A stretch of 64,000 bases of DNA, from the NCBI RefSeq assembly GCF_934560975.1, contig NZ_CAKTFO010000001.1, positions 345,383 through 409,382 of the forward strand, in the 5' to 3' direction. The notes beneath the pieces were generated by a model that did no database searches, had not been told where the DNA came from, and saw nothing but the letters and a program-made list of their open reading frames with translations. This document shows, one piece after another, positions 55,101 through 63,945 of the stretch (position 1 is its first letter; each line of letters starts with the position of its first letter). The DNA is from an uncultured Sphingomonas sp. Its GTDB lineage: Bacteria > Pseudomonadota > Alphaproteobacteria > Sphingomonadales > Sphingomonadaceae. The position numbers were made by a program, and so were the translations under genes.

Positions 55101-58100
55101 AATAGCGGCAGCATCGGCACCGGCGGCCATCTCACGGTCAACGCGCCGCTGATCCAGAGCGGTGCCGGCGTGTTCGAGGGCAAAAGCGGGGTGACGCTCG
55201 TCTTTGATGGCGGCCCTACGGCGGGCGAGACCGGAGGCGGCACCGAAATCGGCGATGTCGGGTCGGACGGTAATATCACGCTCAGCTTCGCAGGTGACTG
55301 GACCAACGAGGCGGGCAAGTTCCAGTCGGGCGGTGATGTGACCATTCACACCGGCGGCGCCTTCACCAATCAGGGCACGATCGAGGCGACCGGCACCGCC
55401 ACGCTTTCGTCGAGCGGAAACTTCCTCAACGATGCCGGCGGGCGGATTACCGCCAACAACCTCAATCTCACCGCCAGCGGCATGCTGACCAATGGCGGTA
55501 CGATCGAGGCGCTCCAGGCGACGATCGGCGCCGATGAACTGGCCAATCTGGCCGGCGGCCAGATCAAGGGCGACGCACTCACGCTCACCACCACCGGCCT
55601 GCTCGACAATGCCGGCCTGATCAGCGGCGGCAACGGATCGCAGGCGGCTACGCTGATCAGCGCCGGCGGCATCGCCAACAGCGGCAAGATTTATGGCAAT
55701 AGCCTGACCCTCACCACGCCGGGAAATCTCAGCAACAGCGGCACCATCGCGTCGCGCGCCGGCTTGCTGGCGATCCGCGCTGGCGGCAATTTCGGCAACA
55801 GCGGCACGATGCTGGCGATGGGCGATCTGGAGATTAGCGGCGGCGGGGGCAGCGGTACGCGCGCGGCGTTGATCCGCAACGAGGGCGGGCTGATCCAGGC
55901 GCAAGGCAACATCCTGCTGCAGGCGGGCTCGGTGGTGAACAACCGTCCCAATCTGACAACCACTACGGAGACTTATACCGAAGACTCGTACAGCCAGGCG
56001 CCGACCAGTGTCGGTGGCAACGGCGCGGTTCTTTTTGCCGAATATCATGACGAGGGCACGAAAACGGTGCTTGTAGCAGATTCCGTCGCTGGCCGGATCA
56101 TCGCGGGCGGCTCGATCGCCATTGGCGCGGATAGCCTCGACAATCTCTACAGCCAGATTGCTGCCGGCGGCAGCTTCAGCTTCAACAGCAGCGGCATCGC
56201 GTCCACCGAGGCGGACTTCAGCCGCGACGGCCTGGTCAACCGGGGGCTGACGGGAACAAAGACCGTGTTGCGAACCGGCACTGAGGAGGTTTGGTTCGGT
56301 TGCCCGGCTGGATGCGATACGCGCACCCGTACGATCGCGCCAACAACGGTGACCGAGAGCTTTGTCATCGCCCCAGCCTCGATCACCGCCGGCGCGGTGC
56401 TGACGATCGATGCCGGCACGATCAGCAACGATTGGCGGAATGGCGTCGGCCAGCCATCCAGTCCGGGCGGCGACAACAGTGGCGGCGGCTCCGGTGGCGG
56501 CACGACCACGCCGGGCACCGGCACCGGCACCGACATCGGCATCGGCCCGCAGCCAGGCAATGTCTCACCAACCCCTTACCCAGCGGGCAGCCAGACAGCG
56601 TTCGAGCCTGCCAACCCCAACAATGTCGGCGGCGCCGCGGGCGGCACACCGCGGGATGGAGTTACGGGCGTCGGCCCGCTGGGCAGCAGCGCAGCGGCGA
56701 CCGCGCAGGCATCCGGCCGCACGCTGGCTGATGGTTCGATCGCCAGCGGTCGTGCGGGTGATGGCACCACCAATGTGACGCTGGGCAGCTCCAGCTGGGG
56801 CAAGCTTGGCAATGCCGCTGCCGTTTCCAGCAGCTGGTCAGCGATGGTCGCCGCGGCCGGCGGCGCGGGATCGCTGGGCCAACTGGTCGGCGTGTCGGCG
56901 GCGACCGCCTCCACTTTCCGCCTGCCCATGGGGGGACTGTTCGGCGTAGCGCAGCCGGGCAAGGGCTATGTGATCGAGACCGATCCGGCGTTCACCGACG
57001 CCGCCACTTATCTTTCCAGCGACTATTTTCTGGCTAAGCTCGGCTATGATCCGGGCCGGGTGCAGCAGCGTCTCGCCGATGCAATGGCCGAGCAGCAGCT
57101 GATCACCCAGCAGCTGCTGGCGCTGACCGGGCGCAACCTGCTGTCAAGTTACGCCAGCGCCGAGCAGCAATATCGCGCGCTGCTGGATGCGGGTGCGGCC
57201 TATGCCCAGCGCTTCAGCCTCGGCCTCGGCATCGGGCTGTCGTCCGAGCAGATGGCCACGCTGACCAGCGACATCGTGCTGCTGGTGGAGGTGACGGTGC
57301 AGACGCCGGCCGGCCCGCAAAAGGCACTGGCACCGGTGCTATACCTCGCCAGGGTCCATGCCGGCGATCTGTCGTCGACCGGCGCGTTGATTGCGGGCGA
57401 CACGCTGACGATCCGCTCGGCGGGCGCGCTGACCAATTCCGGCACCATCCGCGCGGTCACCGCCAGCGACATCCGCGCCGGCGGCAGTCTCACCAACAGC
57501 GGCAATATCCAGGGCGGCAGCCTCAGCCGGATCGAGGCTGTGGGCGACCTGATCAACCGCGGCGGCAGCATTTCCGGCGGCAATTTGACGGTGACGGCGG
57601 GCCGCGACCTGATCGTTGAGACGACCACCCAGCGGGTGGCTACGGCGTGGCAGACGCCGACCCGCGGCGGTGCGACGACGGCGACGATTGTGGACCGTAC
57701 CGGCTCGATCACCGCCACCGGCAGCCTGGTGGTCTCCGCCGGCCGCGACGTTGCGGTGACCGCCGGAACGATCTCAGCCAGCGGCAATGCTGCCATCAGC
57801 GCCGGGCGTGACATCAGCCTGGCGCCGGTGGCGGTGACCAGCAGCGACAGCGAGAGCTACAAGCAGGGCAAGAGGAGCAGCAGCGCCACTACCACGACGC
57901 TGGCCAACATCGGCAGCAGCCTTACGTCCGGCGGCGGCATGACCGTTTCGGCCGGTCGAGACCTGACGGTGGCAGGATCAAGCATCGCTGCCGACGGCAA
58001 GCTTGCGGCGGCGGCAGGACGTGACCTGTCCGTTATCGGGGTGATCAACCAGAGTGCTGCCAGCGCGGCGGGCAAAACCAAGAAGTCCAGCCGCAACGAG

Positions 58101-61100
58101 ACGAGCAGCGACCAGACGGTCGTCGGAGGCAGCCTCTCGGGTGGCGCGGGTGTCATGGCCGGTGCCGGCAATGTGCTGACCATCAAGGGCAGCAACCTCG
58201 TCAGCAAGGATGGCGCGGTGACGCTCTCCGGCGTGCAGGGCGTGAGCATCGGCACGATCGCCGAGGTCGACAGCGGCAGCCTGGATGCGAGGAAGAAAAA
58301 ACCCGGCCTGCTGAGCTCTAAGAAGACCACCACCCATGACGCGTGGGACAGCTCCACCGCGGTCGGCTCGACCGTGTCGGGCGACACGGTGGCCATCATC
58401 AGCGGTGCCGGCAGCGTAGGCATCAGCGGCTCCAACGTTCTAGCGTCCAACGGCATCACCATTGGCGCGGCCAAGGACGTCAGCATCGGCGGGGCGGAAA
58501 ACACCTCGCATCAGGAGCATAGCGACGCTGTCAAGAAGTCCGGCATCAGCATTGGTAGCAGCGGGCTGTTCGCCGGCGTAGCAAAAGGCTCGAACGGCAG
58601 CACCACCGATGCGGTGAGCCACAGCGGTTCGTTTGTCGGCGCCGAGGCCGGTAATCTCAGCATCAAGGCCGGAAACACCGCCACGCTGAGCGGATCGAGC
58701 CTGGTGGCACCTGGCACGCTGACGGTGCACGGACAGGACGTCAAGGTGGAGACCGTCACCGATATGGTGACGTCAACCTCTCAGACCAGATCCTCGTCGA
58801 CCGGCCTGTCGGTCAAGCTCTACGAGAATGTCACGGGCGCGGTAAAGACGGTGGTGGGCACTGCCGACCGGATCGGCGAAGGCGGGCAGGGTGCCGCCGG
58901 CACCGCGATCACCACCGCGTCGGAAGTGACCCGCTCCGTCGGCTCGGTGCTGGGTGCGGTGACCAACGCCGCCGGCATCGCCGTCAGCGTCGGCACCTCG
59001 AAGAGCAGTGCGTCCGGCAAAAGCCGGATCAGCGAATCCGTTGGTTCGACCATCGTCGGCGGCGACGTGGCACTGGTGGCTGGCCGTGATCTGAGCGTGA
59101 GAGGCTCCGAGATGAGCGCCAGGGATGACCTGGCGCTGGCCGCCGGCCGCGACATCACGATCGAGTCCGCGCAGAACAGTGCGGACAGCGAGAGCCGTAA
59201 CAAGGACTCCGGCTTCGGCATGGGAGTTAATCTCGGCGTCGGCATTGCCGGCGGCGTGACCGCCTCCGGTTCTGTTAATGTCAGCGCCAGCAAGGGCCAC
59301 TCTGCCAGCAGCGCGACCACCCAATCGAACAGCCATGTCACGGCCGGCGGCACGCTGGTGATCGCCTCGGGTAACGACACGAAGCTTGCCGGCGCCGTGG
59401 CGACCGGCCGGGACGTGATCGTCGATGTAGGCGGCGACCTGATGGTGCAAAGCCGGCAGGACACATCCACCGGATCGAGCAGCAGGGGCGGGCTGAGCGC
59501 CGGACTATCACTATCGGCCGGCGCTACCGATGGGCCGAATGGGGTCGCGGCGGGCCAAAGCCAGGCCGGCGGCAATTTCGGTGTGTCGGTAGGCAAGGGC
59601 TTGTCCGATAGCGCCGTCGTTACCGAGCAGACCGGCATGATCGCCAAGGGTGGCACGCTGGACGCCAGCGTCGGCGGCACCACCACCCTGGTCGGCGGCA
59701 TGCTGGCGGCGGTGGACGGACAGGGCAAGGACAGCGGTAAGCTGGACTTGGTCACCAACCGGATGGAGGTGAGTGACGTCACCGACACGGCCAAGTCGAA
59801 GGACATTTCGCTCGGCGTCTCGGCCAACATCAACGACATGGCGGAGAAAGGCATCAAGGGCGCTAGCAGCCTGGTGATCGACGGCAGCTATGCTAGCTCC
59901 AACTTCGCCCGAGAGACCCGCGGCACCATAGGCCAGGGCAAGGTCACCGTCGGCGACACTAGCAACGGCACGGCGTTGGCCCAGGTCAATCGCGACGTCG
60001 CCAAGGCACGGGAGGTGACGAAAGACAAGCAGAACGGGCTTACCGTCTATGCCGATGAGGCCGCGATCCGCGAGACCGCCGGGCTGGCGACCGGCGACTT
60101 CAACAACAGCGTCATCGCGGGTGCGGTGAGCGACCTCGCCAAGGATCCGCTAGCGGCGGTGAAGGATGCCGCTAAGGAGATCCGTTCGCTGGGCGACGGA
60201 AAGACCGACAACGGCGCGCTGGACACGCTTGCGGATCGTGTGGACAGCATCATGCCCGGCTATATCGAGCGCAAAGCTTCCTCCCAGACGGAAGGCATGA
60301 AGAAGGCTCTTGTCGAAAAGGGCTATACGCCGGAGCAGATCGCCGAGGTCGTGCAGCGGATGGCGGACAAAGATGTCCCGACGCTATCGGCAAAGCTGGA
60401 ATGGGAGCTTAACCAGGCGGGCCGCGAGTTCCAGCTTCCGCCGCAGCGTCAGGCGCAGCTGCGGGCCGAGATCGAGGCATTCATCAAGACAGGCGACACC
60501 TCAGCCGGCTCGGCAAAGGCGCTGGAGAGCCGGATGCAGGCAATTGTCGAACCGGACATCACCATTACCGGGCAACGCACATCCTCCTATGCGCGGATTG
60601 CCAGGGCCGCGGTCAACACCGTCGAAGCGGTGGGCGAAACGGTCAATACAGCACCGGCGTGGATGAAGACAGCTTTCGGCGTAGCCACGACGGCAATGGG
60701 TGGTTTGAGCGGCATTGTCACGTCCACCACGCTGCAGCTAAGCGGCATCGGAGAGAAGCTGGAGCAGGGCAAGGAGATCGTCACTGTCGGCTCTGACGCT
60801 GTCCTGCGTGGCAACGGATTTGATCGGGTTTACGCGGAGAATCAGGAAAAGAGCTCGGAGAATCCTACCTACAATCAGACCACCGGGATCGGGGTGGTCG
60901 CGGATGCAACGCTTGCTGCCGTTGGTGGCGCACGGATCGTCAATGCAGCAGAAAAGATACTTCCATCACCCCCGCCGCAGCTTTCGGAGATACTCCGGAA
61001 AACTCCTACTACGGAGTACCAGGCTGTTATTCTAACAAAGTGGCGTGAGTGGGCTAATGAGAATGGATTGAAGAAAGATAATGTGGTCTCGAGGAAAAAT

Positions 61101-61268
61101 CCTTCTCGGGAAATTTACCGCCTAAGCTCAGGAGGCTATCTGTCTATTGACAAGCTTCATGGGACAACAGAAATATACGACAAAAAAGGGGTTCACAAAG
61201 GTGAAATCACGGAAGATGGAACACTGGAAAATATTGATAGGTCCGGCAGGCATGACATAAGGATATAA
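49146..61268 (+). CDS. cdiA: CdiA-like two-partner-secretion toxin, filamentous haemagglutinin type
   Basis: 4040 residues from ATG 49146, 2 bp after the tpsB stop. An extended signal peptide (to about residue 58, ASAQ) precedes a TPS domain (residues ~60-330, with NSNGISCSACGFINTRWATL). Over 2000 residues of short haemagglutinin repeats follow, then adhesin-like repeat blocks. The last ~95 residues are AT-richer and form a colicin E3-like cytotoxic domain: Asp4002, His4005, Glu4009 in IDKLHGTTE, a KGVHKG segment, and the end GRHDI. Such toxins enter a neighbour on contact and cut 16S rRNA. Frame is intact. Confidence 0.85.
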   Translation: MIRSMPARRALSGTALSPLSPASAANSASLGLPRCGGNRALHGALILALLSGSLPASAQTVAPSSVVPVAAPQGPAVGVAANGTPIVKIAAPNATGLSHNRYTDLNVDGRGLILNNSNKIVQTQLGGYVDGNGNLKYSGPASIILNEVVGSNRSTLSGYVEVAGQAAQVIVANSNGISCSACGFINTRWATLATGTPKIGPDGSLTGFAVERGTLSVDGAGLDASGMRLDLLARAIEVNAGIWADRVNASAGVADVTIGATRADEIRIIPRASDTAGNAAEPARRFALDVAALGGMYARSIRLIGTEAGLGVRVDGNLASIDQDFVLTSAGAIRLAGKVTAATNATIQSGGAIEIPGTFYAGQSLQLAGSGTTIVSGIAGAGQALAIDSGELRSTGTLAAGLGQDGNFGSSGSLRLTSSGTTILSGQTLSAGSAHLSAATLDLTGGLVQAATTSLAADRFSQASAGRLLVAGTLGLRTGSGINAGLIQAGPLGLSGGDFANGGTIASGDALRLSLTGTLANHGIIQSSRDLDAMAGGINNDGGTIADLSDGTLLLVAQGRVSSRGGTIGGNGQLVLNAAALDVGGQGRLSAVGRLYADVRGAIQSDDGLIASGADMALDFGSLTGPRTALSAGGGAILSGGALAMQDGRIAASGLDIAVVTADLAGAKLEQSGYTAASILAGTSLDLSRAELGANGRDLTIRAGMLTASDARIDHAGAGRVTLQADKLAAARAGIATAGTLDLAVAGAAIVPGASIAANGDAAVRAAMLDLSGEGARLTAAGMLSLQVAGDLAADKALIASGGNMDLRIGGNINAHALALSSTAKLALHGGDMVLNGASLAADNLSVEARSVALRGGNITQSGTAGMRLDVSDILDLTDARLHANAEGAEIGAGILYHDRAILQHSGTGTLDLSARDVLANDGGLIATNGMLRLSAGSVSNLVGQISSQGDMDAVVRGAIVNGGGNMLAGGHLVLAGGDVANARGTIEAAGSVSATLASLSGAAGAIKSTGSRLELVASGAVDARGGVVGATGAATVFAGSIDVGRDGLLFSGTTLYVNAGAGGIRADQSGLISGTYVMLRSGGAIDLTAGALQAARSLTVTAAGTLIVDQGHIVADRFAIDTASLSNVDGRIAATGAGASRIVVGGVAVNDGGIIQANGGDLTLSAVSLANGSGTIAHAGAGTLQLTAAEVISSSGSIATNGALRLNADSLTNSGTLSALGMANIKVAGAITNRAGLIASGAGLNLAAGRLENGIGMSAAGTSNVSGSIVASGNGAMTVTVDGAVASRGGIIGGNGAVTVTARSIDLGGEGQLSAKGALAVTTTGGDLRTDQGGLVAAGGVMTLAVAGNINASAAGAIESAGRTTIAATAVDLTGGSLVADELEMALTGDLMVGTAARLVQTNSAGLFSLTADAIRLDKGAIEVNAANASLAAALLDNQAGDLLHHGDGLVTLDIGRVTNNGQIAGNGALALTGTSLTNRATISAVGDAAIRLTQALDNSQGKLLASGRVDLAADSIDNRAGTISGTTGLAIDAASLLNGAAGQLLAGDFTTSTDRSVLRLTLGGELQGAGGLVAATGQAEAGATDIDLGSGGRITGDIVKATAAAGDFLAKGGTIDGRLVTLTTGGTLSIAADGLIQADALTLSAATLDSSAGTLIAGSLAATLGGIVNRGGTISVTATDPLVLQVSGALNNGADGLIQTNARDFTLRAASIANDGGTIAHAGSGLLTVASTGALANGGGTIAGNGALQLDAASLANAGGSITAAGSGTVTAVGTIGNGGGTIAAGAGLTLGASAIDDQGGILSAGGALSATAGSLDNRGGALVNGSGTMTLALGSFSNGSAGGRAGLVSAGGALSLSASSVDNGGEISADSAITARLSGAFANAGGELTAGSGLALEAASFANGGGLVNGGGAIGLTIGGALDNGSGSIGGPGALTLSADSISNGGTLASGGPMYFTATGGIVNSGAIWSDADGTLNASEVRNSGSIGTGGHLTVNAPLIQSGAGVFEGKSGVTLVFDGGPTAGETGGGTEIGDVGSDGNITLSFAGDWTNEAGKFQSGGDVTIHTGGAFTNQGTIEATGTATLSSSGNFLNDAGGRITANNLNLTASGMLTNGGTIEALQATIGADELANLAGGQIKGDALTLTTTGLLDNAGLISGGNGSQAATLISAGGIANSGKIYGNSLTLTTPGNLSNSGTIASRAGLLAIRAGGNFGNSGTMLAMGDLEISGGGGSGTRAALIRNEGGLIQAQGNILLQAGSVVNNRPNLTTTTETYTEDSYSQAPTSVGGNGAVLFAEYHDEGTKTVLVADSVAGRIIAGGSIAIGADSLDNLYSQIAAGGSFSFNSSGIASTEADFSRDGLVNRGLTGTKTVLRTGTEEVWFGCPAGCDTRTRTIAPTTVTESFVIAPASITAGAVLTIDAGTISNDWRNGVGQPSSPGGDNSGGGSGGGTTTPGTGTGTDIGIGPQPGNVSPTPYPAGSQTAFEPANPNNVGGAAGGTPRDGVTGVGPLGSSAAATAQASGRTLADGSIASGRAGDGTTNVTLGSSSWGKLGNAAAVSSSWSAMVAAAGGAGSLGQLVGVSAATASTFRLPMGGLFGVAQPGKGYVIETDPAFTDAATYLSSDYFLAKLGYDPGRVQQRLADAMAEQQLITQQLLALTGRNLLSSYASAEQQYRALLDAGAAYAQRFSLGLGIGLSSEQMATLTSDIVLLVEVTVQTPAGPQKALAPVLYLARVHAGDLSSTGALIAGDTLTIRSAGALTNSGTIRAVTASDIRAGGSLTNSGNIQGGSLSRIEAVGDLINRGGSISGGNLTVTAGRDLIVETTTQRVATAWQTPTRGGATTATIVDRTGSITATGSLVVSAGRDVAVTAGTISASGNAAISAGRDISLAPVAVTSSDSESYKQGKRSSSATTTTLANIGSSLTSGGGMTVSAGRDLTVAGSSIAADGKLAAAAGRDLSVIGVINQSAASAAGKTKKSSRNETSSDQTVVGGSLSGGAGVMAGAGNVLTIKGSNLVSKDGAVTLSGVQGVSIGTIAEVDSGSLDARKKKPGLLSSKKTTTHDAWDSSTAVGSTVSGDTVAIISGAGSVGISGSNVLASNGITIGAAKDVSIGGAENTSHQEHSDAVKKSGISIGSSGLFAGVAKGSNGSTTDAVSHSGSFVGAEAGNLSIKAGNTATLSGSSLVAPGTLTVHGQDVKVETVTDMVTSTSQTRSSSTGLSVKLYENVTGAVKTVVGTADRIGEGGQGAAGTAITTASEVTRSVGSVLGAVTNAAGIAVSVGTSKSSASGKSRISESVGSTIVGGDVALVAGRDLSVRGSEMSARDDLALAAGRDITIESAQNSADSESRNKDSGFGMGVNLGVGIAGGVTASGSVNVSASKGHSASSATTQSNSHVTAGGTLVIASGNDTKLAGAVATGRDVIVDVGGDLMVQSRQDTSTGSSSRGGLSAGLSLSAGATDGPNGVAAGQSQAGGNFGVSVGKGLSDSAVVTEQTGMIAKGGTLDASVGGTTTLVGGMLAAVDGQGKDSGKLDLVTNRMEVSDVTDTAKSKDISLGVSANINDMAEKGIKGASSLVIDGSYASSNFARETRGTIGQGKVTVGDTSNGTALAQVNRDVAKAREVTKDKQNGLTVYADEAAIRETAGLATGDFNNSVIAGAVSDLAKDPLAAVKDAAKEIRSLGDGKTDNGALDTLADRVDSIMPGYIERKASSQTEGMKKALVEKGYTPEQIAEVVQRMADKDVPTLSAKLEWELNQAGREFQLPPQRQAQLRAEIEAFIKTGDTSAGSAKALESRMQAIVEPDITITGQRTSSYARIARAAVNTVEAVGETVNTAPAWMKTAFGVATTAMGGLSGIVTSTTLQLSGIGEKLEQGKEIVTVGSDAVLRGNGFDRVYAENQEKSSENPTYNQTTGIGVVADATLAAVGGARIVNAAEKILPSPPPQLSEILRKTPTTEYQAVILTKWREWANENGLKKDNVVSRKNPSREIYRLSSGGYLSIDKLHGTTEIYDKKGVHKGEITEDGTLENIDRSGRHDIRI

Positions 61269-61270
61269 TT

Positions 61271-61648
61271 ATGTATTCTGGACCGGCTCAGTGGCAGAGG
61301 CTATCAGAGGTAGATAACAACTATAGATACTCAAGAGGATCGTTGTTTTTATTCAAGGCAGAGTGGCCTTTTGAAGAGTTCGTTCAGTTTGTTCTAGTGG
61401 TAGATGGGACAACATACAGGTTTGTGTCTCTGACGGGCTACAAGAGCGGTCACATTTATAGCTATCTTCCTGGGGATGAGGAGGGATTTGGCATTCCGGG
61501 TTTAGCTGGTATTCGAGCTGGCTGGCTGAAAGAAAATTGGAATAAATGGGTTTATCCGGACGGAAACATAGAGGATGTGTATGCGGTGGATGGCTATCCG
61601 GTGCCAAAATATCCGCCAAGTGTTGGTGTGGATATAGCGGATATTTAA
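61271..61648 (+). CDS. cdiI: Candidate CdiI immunity protein
   Basis: 125 residues, 2 bp after cdiA on the same strand and clearly richer in A+T than the rest of the window, as is usual for exchangeable toxin/immunity tails. Aromatic and acidic, with WPFEEFVQFVLVVDGTTYRFVSL and a Pro/Tyr-rich C-terminus. I do not recognise the family with certainty. Function rests on its position and composition. Confidence 0.65.
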   Translation: MYSGPAQWQRLSEVDNNYRYSRGSLFLFKAEWPFEEFVQFVLVVDGTTYRFVSLTGYKSGHIYSYLPGDEEGFGIPGLAGIRAGWLKENWNKWVYPDGNIEDVYAVDGYPVPKYPPSVGVDIADI

Positions 61649-61668
61649 AGCGGATTAGGTGTTTGATC

Positions 61669-62493
61669 GGCACTGTCAAAGCAACTGGCGGAGCGGGGCC
61701 GGGGCTTGCTAGCCTGCTGGCATGAGCAAGGCCGGGAACCCGTTTCGCTATTTCAATTCGTCTCCGGAGGTGATCCGGCTGGTAGTGATGATGTACGTGC
61801 GGTTTCCACTCTCCCTGCGGAACGTGGAAGACCTGCTCTTCGAACGTGGAATCGACATCTGCCATGAGACCGTCAGACTGTGGTGGAACCGGTTTGGTCC
61901 ACTGTTTGCCGCCGACATCCGCCGCCAGCGTGTAAGCCGCATGCGTGGTTTCCGCCACTGGCGGTAGCATCTGGACGAAATGTACGTGAAGATTGGCGGC
62001 GAGATGCGCTACCTCTGGCGAGCGGTCGATCATGAAGGCGAGGTGCTGGAGAGTTATATCACCACCACATGCGACAAGGCAGCGGCGCTCAGGTTTATGA
62101 AGAAGGCGCTCAAGCGCCATGGCGCGCCCGCGAGGATCACCACAGACGGTCTGCGCTCGTACAAGGCTGCGATGGATGAGCTCGGCAATACCGAGAAGCA
62201 GGAGGTCGCCCGCTACGCCAATAACCGGGCGGAAAACTCGCACCTGCCGTTTCGACGACGAGAGCGGGCGATGCTCCGGTTCAGGCAGATGAAGACCCTA
62301 CAAAAGTTCGCCTCGGTCCACGCCAACGTCCACAACCACTTCAGCCTCGAACGTCACCTGATCGATCGCCAGACCTACCGCGAACGCCGCTCAGCCGCCT
62401 TGGCTGAGTGGAAGATCCTCGTGGCCTGAGGCGATGCTACCAAGCCAGAGATGTGCCTGTCAGAGACGAGTTAGACTTTGACTGACAGCACCG
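61669..62493 (+). mobile_element. Decayed IS6-family element, copy 2
   Basis: The left terminal repeat GGCACTGTCAAAGCAACT is at 61669; a degenerate right end (CTTTGACTGACAGCACC) finishes near 62493. The element is full length, unlike copy 1, and begins 20 bp after the immunity gene stop. Confidence 0.7.
61722..62429 (+). pseudogene. IS6-family transposase with one nonsense codon
   Basis: One continuous frame of 236 codons interrupted only by TAG at 61965-61967, where relatives have Trp (FRHW-R-[stop]-HLDEMYVK). Downstream it has the DDE residues (HLDEMYVK, ITTDGLRSYKAA, NRAENSHLPFRRRE). A single base reversal would restore it; as read it is inactive. Confidence 0.8.
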
Positions 62494-62775
62494 CCATAAG
62501 CTTCTCTAAGCTCTTCAAAAGCCTCGAGAATTGCAGGAGGGGCAGCTCTCCGTCAACAATCCGCCCAACATGTGAATCTTGCTTGTGGCGCGATGACTTG
62601 GGCGCGTTTCTGTGATCAGATACCGTTGCGCAGCAACGCCGTACGCGTGCAAAATGATTGCAGAGGTTTGAAGTGGTTGCGGAGAAGCAGGTTCACTCGC
62701 CTTCAACTCTGGAATGACGCAGTCGAACAAGTTACACCCTGACCAGAAAATGACCGTGAGAGGTATGGCATTTAC
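62430..62775. other. Gap between IS6 copy 2 and phosphatase fragment
   Basis: About 345 bp, the first ~65 belonging to the end of the IS6 element. The remainder shows no gene with a ribosome site and no clear repeat. Confidence 0.35.
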
Positions 62776-63186
62776 TTGACCCCCTACGAATCGCTGATCC
62801 TTACGGAGCTTTCGACACCAGAAGGTCGGGCCTTGAAGACCGCCTTCCGGGGCGCCCTGGCGTTTGGGACCGATATTGGCCTCACCCGCGACGAAAACCA
62901 GGACCGCCTCATTGTACTTCGCACCACGAACAGCGGGTCGATGCCTAACACCCTTTACGCGGCAGTAGCCGACGGGATGGGCGGAATGGCTGACGGTTCC
63001 GCCTGCGCGCAGCTAGCACTCGCCTCTTTCGCCGACTATTTGATAAACAATCCCGGCGAGCCGCTTGGCGCACGATTAGAACATGCAGCATTACACTCTG
63101 ATCAGCGAGTGCATTCTCGCTTTGGAGGACGTGGCGGGGCAACGTTAAGCGCTGTGGCAGTGCCAGCAGAAGGCATTAGCCTAGCA
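62776..63186 (+). pseudogene. PP2C-family Ser/Thr phosphatase, C-terminally truncated
   Basis: About 137 residues from TTG 62776. FGTDIGLTRDENQDRLIV and AAVADGMGGMADGSACAQLAL are the first two metal-binding PP2C motifs. Homology stops near AVPAEG at the start of the IS701-type element, and the frame ends within it after a few foreign residues. The later Asp residues of the PP2C metal centre are missing, so it is non-functional. Confidence 0.7.
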
Positions 63187-63945
63187 TTACAGTTGCGTTC
63201 TTGATCGGATATGCGCCCGCTGAGCGGTGGCTTGATGAACGCGTCGCCAGCATGACCATGCGATGACGTGGCGGGGTTCGATCCGGCGTTGAGCGAGCCT
63301 GACGACGATGCGTCTGATCTCCTGAATGGACCAGCGGATCAGGTTCGTGACCTCGTCCGGGTTCTTTTTGGGGGTGTGGCATTGGCGCGGGTGCGAATGG
63401 CCGCCAGCATCGCGAAGGCGAGCATGACGAGCGAGACGTGCCTGTGCCAGCCATGCCAGGAGCGGGTCTCGTTGTGGTCAAGGCCGAGTTCGTTCTTTGC
63501 AGTCTCGAAGCTATCCTCGATGGCCCAGCGATGCCCTTCCACGCCGACAAGGGTTTCGATGGTCGTGCCGGCCGGGCACCAGGTAGTGAAGAAGGCCAGA
63601 TCGCCGTCAGTGACATGGCGGCGGATCAACAGGCCCTTGGTCCATGCGCCGGATGCGCCCTCGGCGTATTCGTCGGCGGCGAGGTCGGCGAGTTCGAAGT
63701 AGGCCCAGTCATGCAGTCTGGCACCTTTGGTGCCCTGGCCTGCAGACAGACGGTGCCATGCAGCCGGATCGAGGTCGTTTGCGATCTCCACCGCAGTACC
63801 TGCAACTACCGGCTTGTCTCCCCACGAGCCGAACCGATGGTCGCCCTTCACCCCAAGCACATAGCCCTTGCCGGCGCACCGCAGCGCCTGCTCGATGTCG
63901 CCAACGCCGTAAACCGCATCCGCCGTGACGTGACCCCCGTTTATT
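63187..63945 (-). pseudogene. IS701-family transposase fragment, frameshifted
   Basis: Minus-strand pieces read together: ADAVYGVGDIEQAL and KGYVLGVKGDHRF, then LLIRRHVTDGDLAFFTTWCPAGT, GHRWAIEDSFETAKNELGLD and SWHGWHRH in one frame. The C-terminus (NLIRWSIQEIRRIVVRLAQRR, then SCWRRVHQA) needs two frame changes after ~63370. The 5' end is lost at about 63945. The right IS end lies against the truncated phosphatase. Confidence 0.7.

Noticed and set aside
49146..58600. Repeats within cdiA as a CRISPR or minisatellite array
   Set aside because: They are degenerate coding repeats of haemagglutinin type with no constant repeat/spacer length. No CRISPR array was seen anywhere in the window.
49335..60253. 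Many long minus-strand frames across cdiA
   Set aside because: They reflect the GC-rich repetitive codon pattern of the 12-kb gene; none has a recognisable domain or ribosome site.
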